DNA of 44,862 nt, taken from a virus. Location: IMG/VR virus record IMGVR_UViG_3300043409_000654, positions 1-44,862 of that record. One strand, written 5' to 3'. Shown in pieces: positions 6,671 to 13,918 of the stretch (its first letter is position 1; the number at the start of each line of letters is the position of its first letter). The position numbers and the translations under genes were made by a program. Under the pieces are notes generated by a model. The model did no database searches and was not told the origin of the DNA. It saw only the letters and a list, made by a program, of their open reading frames with translations.

Positions 6671-7531
6671 CTACGCAGCTACAACTCTGTAATCTTTGTG
6701 TACGAACCCGTCCGTCTCGCCCTTGACCATGCACGGCTGCACCCAGTGACGCACACCATGCTTGCTCGTACGGTAATATCCACGACGCAGATGGCTGCGC
6801 GGTGACGCATGGGTGCCACCCAAGAGCTGAGACTTCCGCTTTTTCCTACCTATGGTTAGCACCTTGTAAGTGAACAGCGGAGCCTTACCTCGCGTACGGC
6901 GGAAGCGGTTCTTGGCTTTGTCAGGTTCGATGTCGTCGAAAACAACTTCATTACTGTGAAGTACGTAACAGAAGTCGATGTAAGCGTTCATTTCGTCGCG
7001 TAGATCAGCCGCAATTTGTTGCGTCAACGCTTCTGCCGTCCCTGCCCACTTCCAGCGTATCGCCTCAAAGATTTTGGGTAAGCATACGTCATATTTCACG
7101 CGCACATGTGCTAAACCGTCCTTCACATAGAAGATATTTGGGTCATTATAATTGAAAGTACCCATATAGATGTGCGGAACCCACCGGTTTTCTTTTTCAT
7201 TAAAAAGGCACGGTAGGATGTTTACGTGCGTCCCCATGTCGATGGCAATAACGATACGCTTGGGGCAAGCAGTTTGTCCTTCGGGGGTTTCTCCCGGTAC
7301 TTCTGCATACTCTAATACCACATACTTGTATGGCGGTCTTAGCGAGTCGCCGCTGAACGATTTGAGGTTCCTGTCCGTCAGAATACCACCCTCCGGCAAT
7401 ACGAACACGATACCGCTTTCGCGCACTCGTGCCGCCGTAGCTTCGGCAATCATATAGTCTGCAGGATGGATCAGTTTTTTCAGCTTTGGTAGGCTGTCCA
7501 GATATTCGGTGAAAAATTGTCCGGGCTGCAT
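6671..7531 (-). CDS. Hypothetical protein, 286 aa
   Basis: An unrecognised protein that belongs to a type seen in other phage early regions. Its conserved-looking C terminus has HLRRGYYRTSKHG, then RHWVQPCMVKG and KDYRV. The N-terminal half is mixed alpha/beta without a clear motif. It has six or more cysteines but no zinc spacing. ATG 7531 overlaps the preceding VRR-NUC stop (TGATG) and is preceded by AAAAGGAGCAACG; GTG 7534 is an alternative. The basic C terminus could bind nucleic acid, which is inference only. Confidence 0.7.
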   Translation of the reverse strand: MQPGQFFTEYLDSLPKLKKLIHPADYMIAEATAARVRESGIVFVLPEGGILTDRNLKSFSGDSLRPPYKYVVLEYAEVPGETPEGQTACPKRIVIAIDMGTHVNILPCLFNEKENRWVPHIYMGTFNYNDPNIFYVKDGLAHVRVKYDVCLPKIFEAIRWKWAGTAEALTQQIAADLRDEMNAYIDFCYVLHSNEVVFDDIEPDKAKNRFRRTRGKAPLFTYKVLTIGRKKRKSQLLGGTHASPRSHLRRGYYRTSKHGVRHWVQPCMVKGETDGFVHKDYRVVAA

Positions 7532-7839
7532 CACGTTGCTCCTTTTGATGACAGTTGTCTCACCAGCGGGCGGATCATGTCCCAGTTCTCTTCGTTAGCG
7601 ATGACGGCCACGCCCCCACAGCGGCGGATAGCTTCGAGCTCCCTTGTCTGCAGTGCGGTCGGCTTGTTCTTCCCAGCCTTGACCTCGATCCCGAGGAAGG
7701 CACCGCCTACGCAGCACACGATGTCAGGCACACCACTACGTCCGTATCCGTGCGTAGCTGGAAAGAAGTAGTATACTCCCTCCTCCTTCAGAATGCCCAC
7801 CACCTTCTGTTTTACAGCGCCTTCGGGAGTTCGCGCCAT
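7531..7839 (-). CDS. VRR-NUC domain nuclease
   Basis: A 102-residue stand-alone VRR-NUC protein, a PD-(D/E)XK nuclease family related to Holliday-junction or structure-specific endonucleases. Motifs visible are HGYGRSGVPDIV (D39), LGIEVKAGKNKPTALQ (E52, K54, Q64) and a final helix. Phage copies are about this length. Likely role: processing of branched replication or recombination intermediates. The start (ATG 7839) lies 28 bases inside the end of the HNH gene, so that gene either arrived next to it or evolved an extended 3' end. Confidence 0.88.
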   Translation of the reverse strand: MARTPEGAVKQKVVGILKEEGVYYFFPATHGYGRSGVPDIVCCVGGAFLGIEVKAGKNKPTALQTRELEAIRRCGGVAVIANEENWDMIRPLVRQLSSKGAT

Positions 7840-8288
7840 GATACGCCTTTCTCAAATGTTCCGTTGTGCTTCCAATGGTAGTGTGCAAGCTCTTTGCTCA
7901 TGCCTAAATATGTAGCGCACTCTACTAAAGTCCCCTCGAATACTCCGTTGGTGTATATCCGGGTTGCCCTCTTATTCCTTTGCTGTTGACTACGAGTAGC
8001 CCACTGGCAATTCTCAGGATCATAACCTCGATTATTATCGACGCGATCTAGGCTATGCGTATTCGAGGGGCGCGGACCCATATCCGCAAGAAAGTTTTCA
8101 TACGTCATCCACCGTTCACACACGGTGATACCTCTCCCCCCATAATAAATATAGTTTTTTTGGTTCGGGTTGTTGCAACGGGCATGCATCGTGCGCCACG
8201 TGTAATGCTCGGGCAGTTCTTTCCCGCCTACATACCCACCATGCTTATATCGTGCTGCCCACCAACGTTCATACTTTTCCTTGTCCAT
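7812..8288 (-). CDS. HNH homing-type endonuclease with C-terminal wHTH-like tail
   Basis: A 158-residue protein of the AP2/HNH free-standing homing-endonuclease type. It has a leading YTWRTMHARCNNPN segment, YYGGRGITVCERW, the HNH core SLDRVDNNRGYDPENCQWAT (D81, N93, W96) and QQQRNK. Residues about 115-158 look like a DNA-recognition element (VECATYLGMSKELAHYHW). Such enzymes cut sites in related phages and spread their own gene. It sits between the 52-aa gene and the VRR-NUC gene and overlaps the latter by 28 bases. The start region has no strong ribosome site. Confidence 0.85.
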   Translation of the reverse strand: MDKEKYERWWAARYKHGGYVGGKELPEHYTWRTMHARCNNPNQKNYIYYGGRGITVCERWMTYENFLADMGPRPSNTHSLDRVDNNRGYDPENCQWATRSQQQRNKRATRIYTNGVFEGTLVECATYLGMSKELAHYHWKHNGTFEKGVSWRELPKAL

Positions 8289-8319
8289 GTATCAGGTATA
8301 CACCTGAGCAGCGGTTAAG

Positions 8320-8478
8320 TCAACGGCCATTGCCGTCTCCGTTCTTTCTGGTCAGCAGCTGGATGATCCGGGGGTGCTTATTCCACAGCCGTTCGAGTAG
8401 GCGTCGGCTGCCCATCTTCATGTGTAGCTCGGTGTCGAGTTCGACCTTAGTCTTCTCGTGGTAGTGCGGGTTTGTCAC
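8320..8478 (-). CDS. Hypothetical small basic protein
   Basis: A 52-residue protein rich in His, Lys and Arg, beginning MTNPHYHEKTKVELDTELHM. GTG 8478 is preceded by AAAGGAGCAAACCG, one of the clearest ribosome sites in the window, and lies about 20 bases behind a predicted leftward promoter. It is therefore the first gene after the terminator/promoter break. Unrecognised. Confidence 0.6.
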   Translation of the reverse strand: MTNPHYHEKTKVELDTELHMKMGSRRLLERLWNKHPRIIQLLTRKNGDGNGR

Positions 8479-8500
8479 CGGTTTGCTCCTTTGTTCGTGG

Positions 8501-8528
8501 TTATCAATGTGCCGCTAGACAATGTCAA
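8501..8528 (-). promoter_or_regulatory. Leftward sigma70-like promoter
   Basis: On the minus strand TTGACA (8523-8528) is followed by a 16-base spacer and TGATAA (8501-8506), close to consensus. The 52-aa gene starts about 20 bases further on. It lies immediately behind a terminator hairpin, so it would restart transcription of the distal early genes. Confidence 0.6.
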
Positions 8529-8529
8529 G

Positions 8530-8566
8530 GGCAAAAAGAAATCGGGCTAGCCGGGCTAGCCCGATT
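8530..8566 (-). terminator. Rho-independent terminator, leftward
   Basis: A perfect 13-bp inverted repeat AATCGGGCTAGCC with one central base (8540-8566) is followed on the minus strand by TTTCTTTTT-like sequence (TCTTTTTG). It lies after the RHH gene and before the promoter at 8501-8528. Confidence 0.75.
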
Positions 8567-8572
8567 CCGGGA

Positions 8573-8743
8573 TCAAGCATGCTCCTTCATATACTCGCGT
8601 AGCGCTTCTCGCATGGCTACTGAGTAAGCCGAGAAGTTTTTATAGTAATCAAATATATCCGTAGGAATCCGCAGGTGGACGGACACCATCGCATCGCCCG
8701 TAGTGAGTCGCCCGCGCTTCTTGGGTTTGGTTTCATCAGTCAT
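8573..8743 (-). CDS. Ribbon-helix-helix-like small DNA-binding protein
   Basis: A 56-residue protein with a basic, flexible N terminus and a region MVSVHLRIPTDIFDYYK followed by MREALREYMKEHA. A strand followed by two helices is the ribbon-helix-helix pattern found in Arc/MetJ-type repressors and in BrnA- or HicB-like antitoxins. ATG 8743 overlaps the stop of the preceding HicA-like gene by eight bases, so the two are translated together. It is the last gene before the terminator. Role: transcriptional repressor or antitoxin, by inference. Confidence 0.6.
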   Translation of the reverse strand: MTDETKPKKRGRLTTGDAMVSVHLRIPTDIFDYYKNFSAYSVAMREALREYMKEHA

Positions 8744-8960
8744 TTTTCTTGGCTCCTAGTTCGTGCAGTAGGCGGCGCAACTGCGACACCTTATTTAACA
8801 TACCACGACGCCCTACTGGTGTGCTACTAAAAGGCAAGAAGCGCCGTTGCCCGCCGTATTCTACATACAGCCTGTCGTGCGGTCGGTTGGCTGCCACCTC
8901 ATAGGTAACTCCGGGCCATGCCCGGAGCTCCTTTTCCAATGTCGTTATCGGTCTATCCAT
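8736..8960 (-). CDS. HicA-like small protein
   Basis: A 74-residue protein with a helix, strand, strand, strand, helix order: LEKELRAWPGVTYEV, then NRPHDRLYVEY, GQRRFLPFS, and a final VSQLRRLLHELGA helix. This resembles the HicA mRNA-interferase fold, with a His at HDRL near the expected catalytic place, and similar proteins are common in phages. Whether it is an active toxin is unknown. ATG 8960 follows the stop of the 282-aa gene by four bases, with no strong ribosome site, so it is probably coupled. The RHH gene follows directly. Confidence 0.5.
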   Translation of the reverse strand: MDRPITTLEKELRAWPGVTYEVAANRPHDRLYVEYGGQRRFLPFSSTPVGRRGMLNKVSQLRRLLHELGAKKND

Positions 8961-8964
8961 CAGC

Positions 8965-9813
8965 TTAATCCATAACAAAGTAGGTGCTGTCGTTCGCCTT
9001 GATGCCGACACCCGGCACGAACTCGCCATCGTCCAGCAGCTTGAGCATGCCCAGCTTGGTTTTGACGTCGTTTGGTAGGGTGGCGCTCGTAACGATAACC
9101 GCATCGTTGTTTCCCCGCCTGAGCGCGTAGCTCGCGTCTTTAATGGTAACGATCAAACCGTCGAGACGGAACGCTTCGCTCAACTGACTAACTTCTTGGT
9201 ACGCAACATACGTTGCCTTGAAGTCGTCCACCTGAATACCACTACCAGACGCAGCAATCTTGGGCTTAAACTCCTCCCAATGGGTAGCTATGTATTGCTT
9301 GGCAAACGCCTCGATTTCACTCCAGTCTCTACTGAAGTTGCGGCGCGGTCGTTCCATCGCCGCACTCATAGCGCTGGACACTACGTTGCGGCTCTCTTCG
9401 ACAAGCTCGTGCATGGTCTTGGCACCGAAATTATCCACCACTAGGCGGACGGCCTTCTTCAGGTCCTTGGTTCGGGTCTCCCACCCCCGCTGCCGCTGGT
9501 TGGCGATGCGCTTGTTCCTAACTACGTATTGCCCGCCGTGCTTGTAGTGATGAGAGAAAGATATAGAGCCAAGGTCCTCCCCGCTCTCGTACATACGGAA
9601 TGTTTGGGGAGTTGTGGCGTTATGCTGCGAGGCATACGGCATATCCCCGACGAACTTCCAATTAGGGAACTTCTTGAGCAGCGCGTCGAGTAGCGGCTCG
9701 ATATTCTTGCTTACGCCTATCTCGCCAGTAGTTACTACCCGCCCCTTCCTTACTTCAGCCATGACATTTGGTAGGTGCATAGTTATGTAGTCGTAGTTTT
9801 TATGGTCAAACAT
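8965..9813 (-). CDS. Hypothetical protein, 282 aa
   Basis: An unrecognised soluble protein without signal peptide or membrane segment, with a mixed alpha/beta composition. A central basic stretch (NKRIANQRQRGWETRTKD) precedes helices. ATG 9813 follows AGAAGGAGCAAAGCG and overlaps the stop of the 77-aa gene. It belongs to the operon with the MoxR/VWA genes and may be part of that module, but nothing in the sequence gives a function. Confidence 0.7.
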   Translation of the reverse strand: MFDHKNYDYITMHLPNVMAEVRKGRVVTTGEIGVSKNIEPLLDALLKKFPNWKFVGDMPYASQHNATTPQTFRMYESGEDLGSISFSHHYKHGGQYVVRNKRIANQRQRGWETRTKDLKKAVRLVVDNFGAKTMHELVEESRNVVSSAMSAAMERPRRNFSRDWSEIEAFAKQYIATHWEEFKPKIAASGSGIQVDDFKATYVAYQEVSQLSEAFRLDGLIVTIKDASYALRRGNNDAVIVTSATLPNDVKTKLGMLKLLDDGEFVPGVGIKANDSTYFVMD

Positions 9814-10039
9814 CGCTTTGCTCCTTCTGGTTGCGTATAGTTTCGAACACTACTGGATGTTCTTGCCGCTCTTGCTTCATGAACTCGGCGTAGGCCCCTA
9901 GCTCGTCGGTAGCTATAACGTAACGGTAGGTAGGTACGTTGGGCCGCCACCGTGAGAATACATACTCTACTCGGTAGAACTCCTTTATGTTGCCGGGGGC
10001 TTTACCTAGCCGCTCAATATTTATCACTTCGCTCACCAT
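9806..10039 (-). CDS. Hypothetical small protein
   Basis: A 77-residue protein with aromatic strands (EFYRVEYVFSRWRPNVPTYR) and a C-terminal helix. ATG 10039 overlaps the end of the DUF3150-like gene by seven bases (ATGGTGA). Unrecognised; it is tightly packed between two larger genes of the MoxR/VWA cluster. Confidence 0.6.
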   Translation of the reverse strand: MVSEVINIERLGKAPGNIKEFYRVEYVFSRWRPNVPTYRYVIATDELGAYAEFMKQERQEHPVVFETIRNQKEQSDV

Positions 10040-10884
10040 GAGTTGGCGCTCAGGATCGCATCGAGCTTGGCCTTGACGTCCTCGCGGGTGTCGGCGTCCT
10101 GCTTGATGTTGTCCATGTCTAGACCTACGAGCGCACGTTCAAGGTCCAGCCTAGCCTGCTCCAGCTTCGCATCCTTGGTGATGTTGAGGTGTGTCAGCAT
10201 CGCGCACATGTCCTGCGCATTAGTCAGGAACGTGTCGTGCCAGCGCTTCTTCTCATCGTCATCGCTTGCCGTGAGCTTGGTAGACATAGTAGCCAGCAGC
10301 CTGTGCAGCTGCTCCCACGGGGTGCGCATCGCATCTTGGAGGCGGTCATTGAACGCATGCTCGTAGCTCCGCGCCATCTCCTCCATGTCCTGCTTGGGCA
10401 GGTCGAGACGGAAGTCACCGGACTCAGGCACCGGAGAGAACACAAGGCGGAAGCCGAACTTGCTGCGCGCCTCATCCTCGCTTGGGTAGTCAGCGGGATC
10501 AAACAACGCGCCGAGGTTCTGCCGTGCCGTCTGCACATGGCTCTGGTAGTTAGCCATGAACTTGTCCACCATGTTATCGAAATAGGCGCGACGCGAGTTA
10601 GCTTCGTCCTTGTAGGCTAGGAACAAGCTAGTTGGCAGCAGGCGCGCACCTTTGTCAGCCCACGGCAGTGTCCGGGTGTTGTGCCACAGGCGGCAGCTTG
10701 CCGCATAGTCCGCGATATCCTTTCGTGCGCCTGTGCCAGCCATGAGGTTCTTCTTGAACTGCCCAGCGTCACGCACTGCGTGGTTATCACTAGTCACCTT
10801 GTCGGTTGCGCTGCGGTCGAGCTTCTGCCCGGTCCAGACAGAGATGTTGAGCTCCGTAAGCACGGATGATGAAGTAATGGTCAT
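10033..10884 (-). CDS. DUF3150-like protein, part of MoxR/VWA cluster
   Basis: A 283-residue, mainly helical protein. Its layout fits DUF3150: an N-terminal LTELNISVWTGQKL strand/helix, a conserved TLPWADKGARLLP block, a long helical hairpin (residues about 95-125), a DYPSEDEARSKFGFRLVF block, then a PVPESGDFRLDL strand and C-terminal helices. DUF3150 genes are known to travel with MoxR ATPase and VWA genes, as here. ATG 10884 is preceded by AAGGAGCAAACCA; an in-frame ATG at 10911 is upstream of that site and less likely. Role unknown; perhaps substrate or adaptor of the MoxR machine. Confidence 0.65.
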   Translation of the reverse strand: MTITSSSVLTELNISVWTGQKLDRSATDKVTSDNHAVRDAGQFKKNLMAGTGARKDIADYAASCRLWHNTRTLPWADKGARLLPTSLFLAYKDEANSRRAYFDNMVDKFMANYQSHVQTARQNLGALFDPADYPSEDEARSKFGFRLVFSPVPESGDFRLDLPKQDMEEMARSYEHAFNDRLQDAMRTPWEQLHRLLATMSTKLTASDDDEKKRWHDTFLTNAQDMCAMLTHLNITKDAKLEQARLDLERALVGLDMDNIKQDADTREDVKAKLDAILSANSW

Positions 10885-10906
10885 TGGTTTGCTCCTTGTT
10901 GTATTT

Positions 10907-10928
10907 ATCACGCTGCTGGCAGCGTGAT
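10907..10928. promoter_or_regulatory. Intercistronic stem-loop
   Basis: A perfect 10-bp inverted repeat (ATCACGCTGC and GCAGCGTGAT) with a two-base loop lies in the leader of the DUF3150-like gene. On the minus strand it is not followed by a T tract, so it looks more like an mRNA-processing or stability element than a terminator. On the plus strand TTATTTTT follows, so it could stop rightward read-through. Confidence 0.6.
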
Positions 10929-10945
10929 TTATTTTTGTCGGTTGG

Positions 10946-11179
10946 TTAGTCTCGGTCGGGCTCGCCCGCCGCCTTACCCATGCGGTAGATAGTGTCGGGG
11001 ATGAACTCGATGGTTATGGACTGCCTGTCTCCAGCATCCCAGACGTTGAAGGTAGCGTCTTTCCCGTAGCCTTGGCGCTTGAACCTCTCGGCGTTAGCGA
11101 TAGTCTGCGCAAGCATTACAGCTACGTCCGCATCTACAACGTAGTCGTCGTAGCCTAATCTAATCACTGCTTTACTCAT
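10946..11179 (-). CDS. Hypothetical small protein
   Basis: A 77-residue protein (MSKAVIRLGYDDYVVDADVA onward) with alternating strands and one helix (VMLAQTIANAERFKRQG). ATG 11179 is preceded by AAGGAGGTGTGAG, an excellent ribosome site that partly lies in the last codons of the VWA gene; the gap between the two genes is one base. Unrecognised. Its place inside the MoxR/VWA cluster suggests a linked role. Confidence 0.7.
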   Translation of the reverse strand: MSKAVIRLGYDDYVVDADVAVMLAQTIANAERFKRQGYGKDATFNVWDAGDRQSITIEFIPDTIYRMGKAAGEPDRD

Positions 11180-11180
11180 C

Positions 11181-12407
11181 TCACACCTCCTTGACATGAA
11201 TGGTTTTGCCCACGGGGGCGGTATGTGCTTGCTTGTTGATGACCACCCAAAGAATTGGCGCAGCCCAGTCGTTACCCCAGTCATTGATCTCCCCGTCAGT
11301 TATCATGATGATGCACTGCGGCTTGATGTGGTTCTCCCGCAGGAACTTGCTCATGCAGGTTGGGTTAGTGCCGCCACCACCCGTTGGCTTGGTAGAGGTA
11401 AGCATCATATCCCGGTTACCGTCCGTGTAGACTTCGTGCCGCTTGACCTCGGTGTCCCAGTAGATGAGGTGTGTCGCCTCTGGCTTGACACTATCGAGCA
11501 AGCCTTTGACCTCGGACATGCATGCCTTGACCGCTGCCGGGGACATGTTGGATGCCGATGTGTCGTAGCCGATAGCCACGCAGCCCATACGCTCACCGAT
11601 GAGTGACGGGATGTAGATGCCCTCACCGATGAATCGCCGGTTAGCCTTGCGCCATGTGCTGGTTTCCTTGGCTACGCATGTGCTGCGCACGTATTCCGCC
11701 AGCTGCGCCCGCCAGTCTACCTTGGGCTTGAGTAGCTCAGTCAGGCTGAGCGGCAGGTTGTTGCTGCCAGTGCCCGCTTTGAGCGCACGTTCTTGGGCGA
11801 TCTTGCCTTGGGCGATTGCCCGCTCGATCTCCTGCTCAAGTTCCTGCTTCTCCGCCTGTGATAGTTGATCCCCCGCGCTCCAGTCATGCTCGTCGAAGTT
11901 GTCCCCCGGCTCGCTGCCGTTCTCCTCCTTCTGCTTACGCAGGTCGTCGAATATCTCCTTGGTCGTCCAGCCCTTATACTTAGGTTCGAGCAGCCCGATG
12001 CGGGTGCCGTCTGGTTTGCGGGGGAAGGCGATGAACTGCTCGCCGGGGTCGAGGTCTACCAGCATCTGGTTAATACGGTAGTCGCAAGCAGCGTTAGCGA
12101 GTCGCGGGTCGATCTTGAACAGCGCTTTGTAGATCGACAGGTCTTGTGCCATCTTGTGCCCACCCGCTTCGTGCAGCACCACGAACGCAACCATCTTCTC
12201 GTCGGGTAGGCTCTCGATGAAGCCCCGCCCATACTTCTCGTTACGTCCGTCGGTGCAAGCGGTAGGGCACTCGTCATCCTCCACCACCTCGCTGACACCC
12301 ACGGACAGGATGCCGGAGAAAATAGCGAACTTGTCACGCCGCCTGAGGTTGATCCTGACGCGCTCTAGCACGCGCTCGGCGCTGTTTATGTCTATTACGG
12401 TAGTCAT
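11181..12407 (-). CDS. VWA-domain protein with metallopeptidase-like N terminus
   Basis: A 408-residue protein with two domains. Residues about 60-120 match the DUF2201_N putative metallopeptidase region: VVLHEAGGHKM (H79, E80, H84) and ACDYRINQML with D109. The zinc motif carries one extra residue compared with HExxH. After a charged linker (150-215), residues 272-400 form a VWA-like domain with a complete MIDAS: DTSAS (D282, S284, S286), GGGGTNPT (T347) and ITDGE (D371). Such proteins pair with MoxR ATPases, as ViaA pairs with RavA; the MoxR gene is two genes upstream. ATG 12407 follows AGAAGGAGCATATT. Confidence 0.85.
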   Translation of the reverse strand: MTTVIDINSAERVLERVRINLRRRDKFAIFSGILSVGVSEVVEDDECPTACTDGRNEKYGRGFIESLPDEKMVAFVVLHEAGGHKMAQDLSIYKALFKIDPRLANAACDYRINQMLVDLDPGEQFIAFPRKPDGTRIGLLEPKYKGWTTKEIFDDLRKQKEENGSEPGDNFDEHDWSAGDQLSQAEKQELEQEIERAIAQGKIAQERALKAGTGSNNLPLSLTELLKPKVDWRAQLAEYVRSTCVAKETSTWRKANRRFIGEGIYIPSLIGERMGCVAIGYDTSASNMSPAAVKACMSEVKGLLDSVKPEATHLIYWDTEVKRHEVYTDGNRDMMLTSTKPTGGGGTNPTCMSKFLRENHIKPQCIIMITDGEINDWGNDWAAPILWVVINKQAHTAPVGKTIHVKEV

Positions 12408-12423
12408 AATATGCTCCTTCTGG

Positions 12424-12588
12424 TTAGTGTTTGGTATCGGGCGTGGTGTGGTTGCGGTCGAACCTAACCCCCAGCCCCTCCAGTGTGCGCATGATATGCA
12501 CGAGCAGCCCCGCGTGGGCTTCGAGCACGTGGAAGATGCCTTGCATTGCCTCGGCCAGTGACTCGACTGTTTCTTCCTCGTCGTCCAT
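12424..12588 (-). CDS. Hypothetical small protein between MoxR and VWA genes
   Basis: A 54-residue acidic protein: MDDEEETVESLAEAMQGI, then a hydrophobic helix FHVLEAHAGLLVHIMRTLEG and a polar tail. ATG 12588 shares a base with the MoxR stop (TAATG), so the frame is fixed by coupling. It probably forms an amphipathic helical hairpin. Function unknown. Confidence 0.6.
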   Translation of the reverse strand: MDDEEETVESLAEAMQGIFHVLEAHAGLLVHIMRTLEGLGVRFDRNHTTPDTKH

Positions 12589-13661
12589 TACAGCAGGTCC
12601 TCGTTAGCCAGCAGCCAGTCGCGGAACATCTGGTTGCGGAAGGCAACGCGCTGCTTTTCCTTGTTCTTGGCAATCTGCAGACAGAACACCGACTGGAACT
12701 CCACGTTGAGGCGGTTGATGTAGGTGAAGATAGAGTTGATGTTGCTCTCGTCTGCCATCGTAACCAGATTGAACACCAGCACGTAGCAAGCAGCACCGGA
12801 GTCGGGCAGCCGGGCAGTCTTGGGGTCGTCGATGATGCTGTCGCGCGAGGGAAGCTCGTCCTGATACCTGACGAATGCCTCTAGGTCGTTAGCAGTAGCC
12901 AAGCCTACGCAACCTGCGAGGTCGGCCATCGCCGCATTGTGTGTGAACAGGTGACGCCGGTCGATGATGTGGCTTGCCTGCCCAAGACTACGCGGTGAGG
13001 CGTAAGCATCCTGCACCTGTGTGGGTTGGAAGATGTAGGGGTTCTCGGCTTGGTCGGGTTCGAGGTAGCTTGCCATCACACGCGGGTTCTCGTGCACGAA
13101 GGCAATGAGGCCCCCGTTCAGGCCCTTGGGGATAGCGTAGTTCTGAATCCACTCGGAGGACGTGGACTTACGCACGTAGAGCTTGGACCTGCGGTTCTTG
13201 GTATGCCCAAGCAGGCTGTCGCCCACTCCGTCTGTCGAGCGGTTGCCAGTCATGGCGACGATGGAGTTCTTGTGCAGGGGGATGTTGTAGAAGCGCCGCT
13301 TGTGCGTCTCGATGAGCGGCTGGAGCATGTTCTGTGTGGGCTGCGGTGCCTTGGAGAACTCGTCCAGCACGATAAGCACCGGCTCACCACTGTGCAGTTC
13401 GAAACGCTCGTTAGGGTAGAAGCCCGACGTCTTGTTCTCGTGGTTGACCCACGGCAGACCGCCATCGCCAAGCTCCATGCTCGCGCAGTCGATAAGTGCA
13501 ACGCGCGAGATACCCGCAATCTCCGCTACGCGAGTAGTGGCAACGGTAGTCTTGCCGCAGCCGGGCTCGGACACCCACTCGTGCGTTACCTCTGGCAGGT
13601 GAGCGGTAAGCTGCGCTGCTTCTTCGAGGCTGACCATATAGTTCTGATTGATAACTGACAT
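12588..13661 (-). CDS. MoxR-type AAA+ ATPase
   Basis: A 357-residue AAA+ ATPase of the MoxR/CbbQ (AAA_5) type, about the usual length. Motifs: Walker A SEPGCGKTTV (31-40), Walker B VLIVLDEFSKA (95-105, D100 and E101), sensor 1 VAMTGN (135-140), arginines R157 and R158 in the finger region and a sensor-2-like SPRS with R224. MoxR ATPases form hexamers that remodel targets with VWA-domain partners; the partner is probably the protein at 11181-12407. ATG 13661 is preceded by CGAAGGAGCAAGCTA. Host or phage target unknown. Confidence 0.88.
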   Translation of the reverse strand: MSVINQNYMVSLEEAAQLTAHLPEVTHEWVSEPGCGKTTVATTRVAEIAGISRVALIDCASMELGDGGLPWVNHENKTSGFYPNERFELHSGEPVLIVLDEFSKAPQPTQNMLQPLIETHKRRFYNIPLHKNSIVAMTGNRSTDGVGDSLLGHTKNRRSKLYVRKSTSSEWIQNYAIPKGLNGGLIAFVHENPRVMASYLEPDQAENPYIFQPTQVQDAYASPRSLGQASHIIDRRHLFTHNAAMADLAGCVGLATANDLEAFVRYQDELPSRDSIIDDPKTARLPDSGAACYVLVFNLVTMADESNINSIFTYINRLNVEFQSVFCLQIAKNKEKQRVAFRNQMFRDWLLANEDLL

Positions 13662-13678
13662 TAGCTTGCTCCTTCGTG

Positions 13679-13695
13679 AGTAGGCTTTGCCTACT
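13679..13695. promoter_or_regulatory. Intercistronic stem-loop before the MoxR gene
   Basis: A perfect 7-bp inverted repeat (AGTAGGC, three-base loop, GCCTACT) lies 18 bases before the MoxR start in a 68-base gap. No T tract follows on the minus strand. It may act in mRNA stability or as a leader element. Confidence 0.45.
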
Positions 13696-13729
13696 TCTGG
13701 TTGGTTTGGTTAGTGGTTTGGTGGGGGTC

Positions 13730-13918
13730 CTAGCCGCCCTTCTCTAGCTTCAGTTCGCTACGCAGCATGTCCTTGGTGAAGCCCCACGTCCGGTTGAGCT
13801 CTCTCGTCTTACCGTAGTCGGCACAGGCGCTGTTGAGTTGGTGCTCAAGCACCATGAGTTTGATTTTCATATCGTCATACCGACGCAGCAGCGCGGCGCA
13901 GTCTTTCTTGGATGTCAT
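13730..13918 (-). CDS. Hypothetical small helical protein
   Basis: A 62-residue Lys/Leu-rich protein with helical periodicity (DDMKIKLMVLEHQLNSACAD). ATG 13918 is preceded by GAAGGAGCAAAGCTA and overlaps the stop of the upstream gene (TAATG). Probably a small coiled-coil protein; function unknown. Confidence 0.65.
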   Translation of the reverse strand: MTSKKDCAALLRRYDDMKIKLMVLEHQLNSACADYGKTRELNRTWGFTKDMLRSELKLEKGG

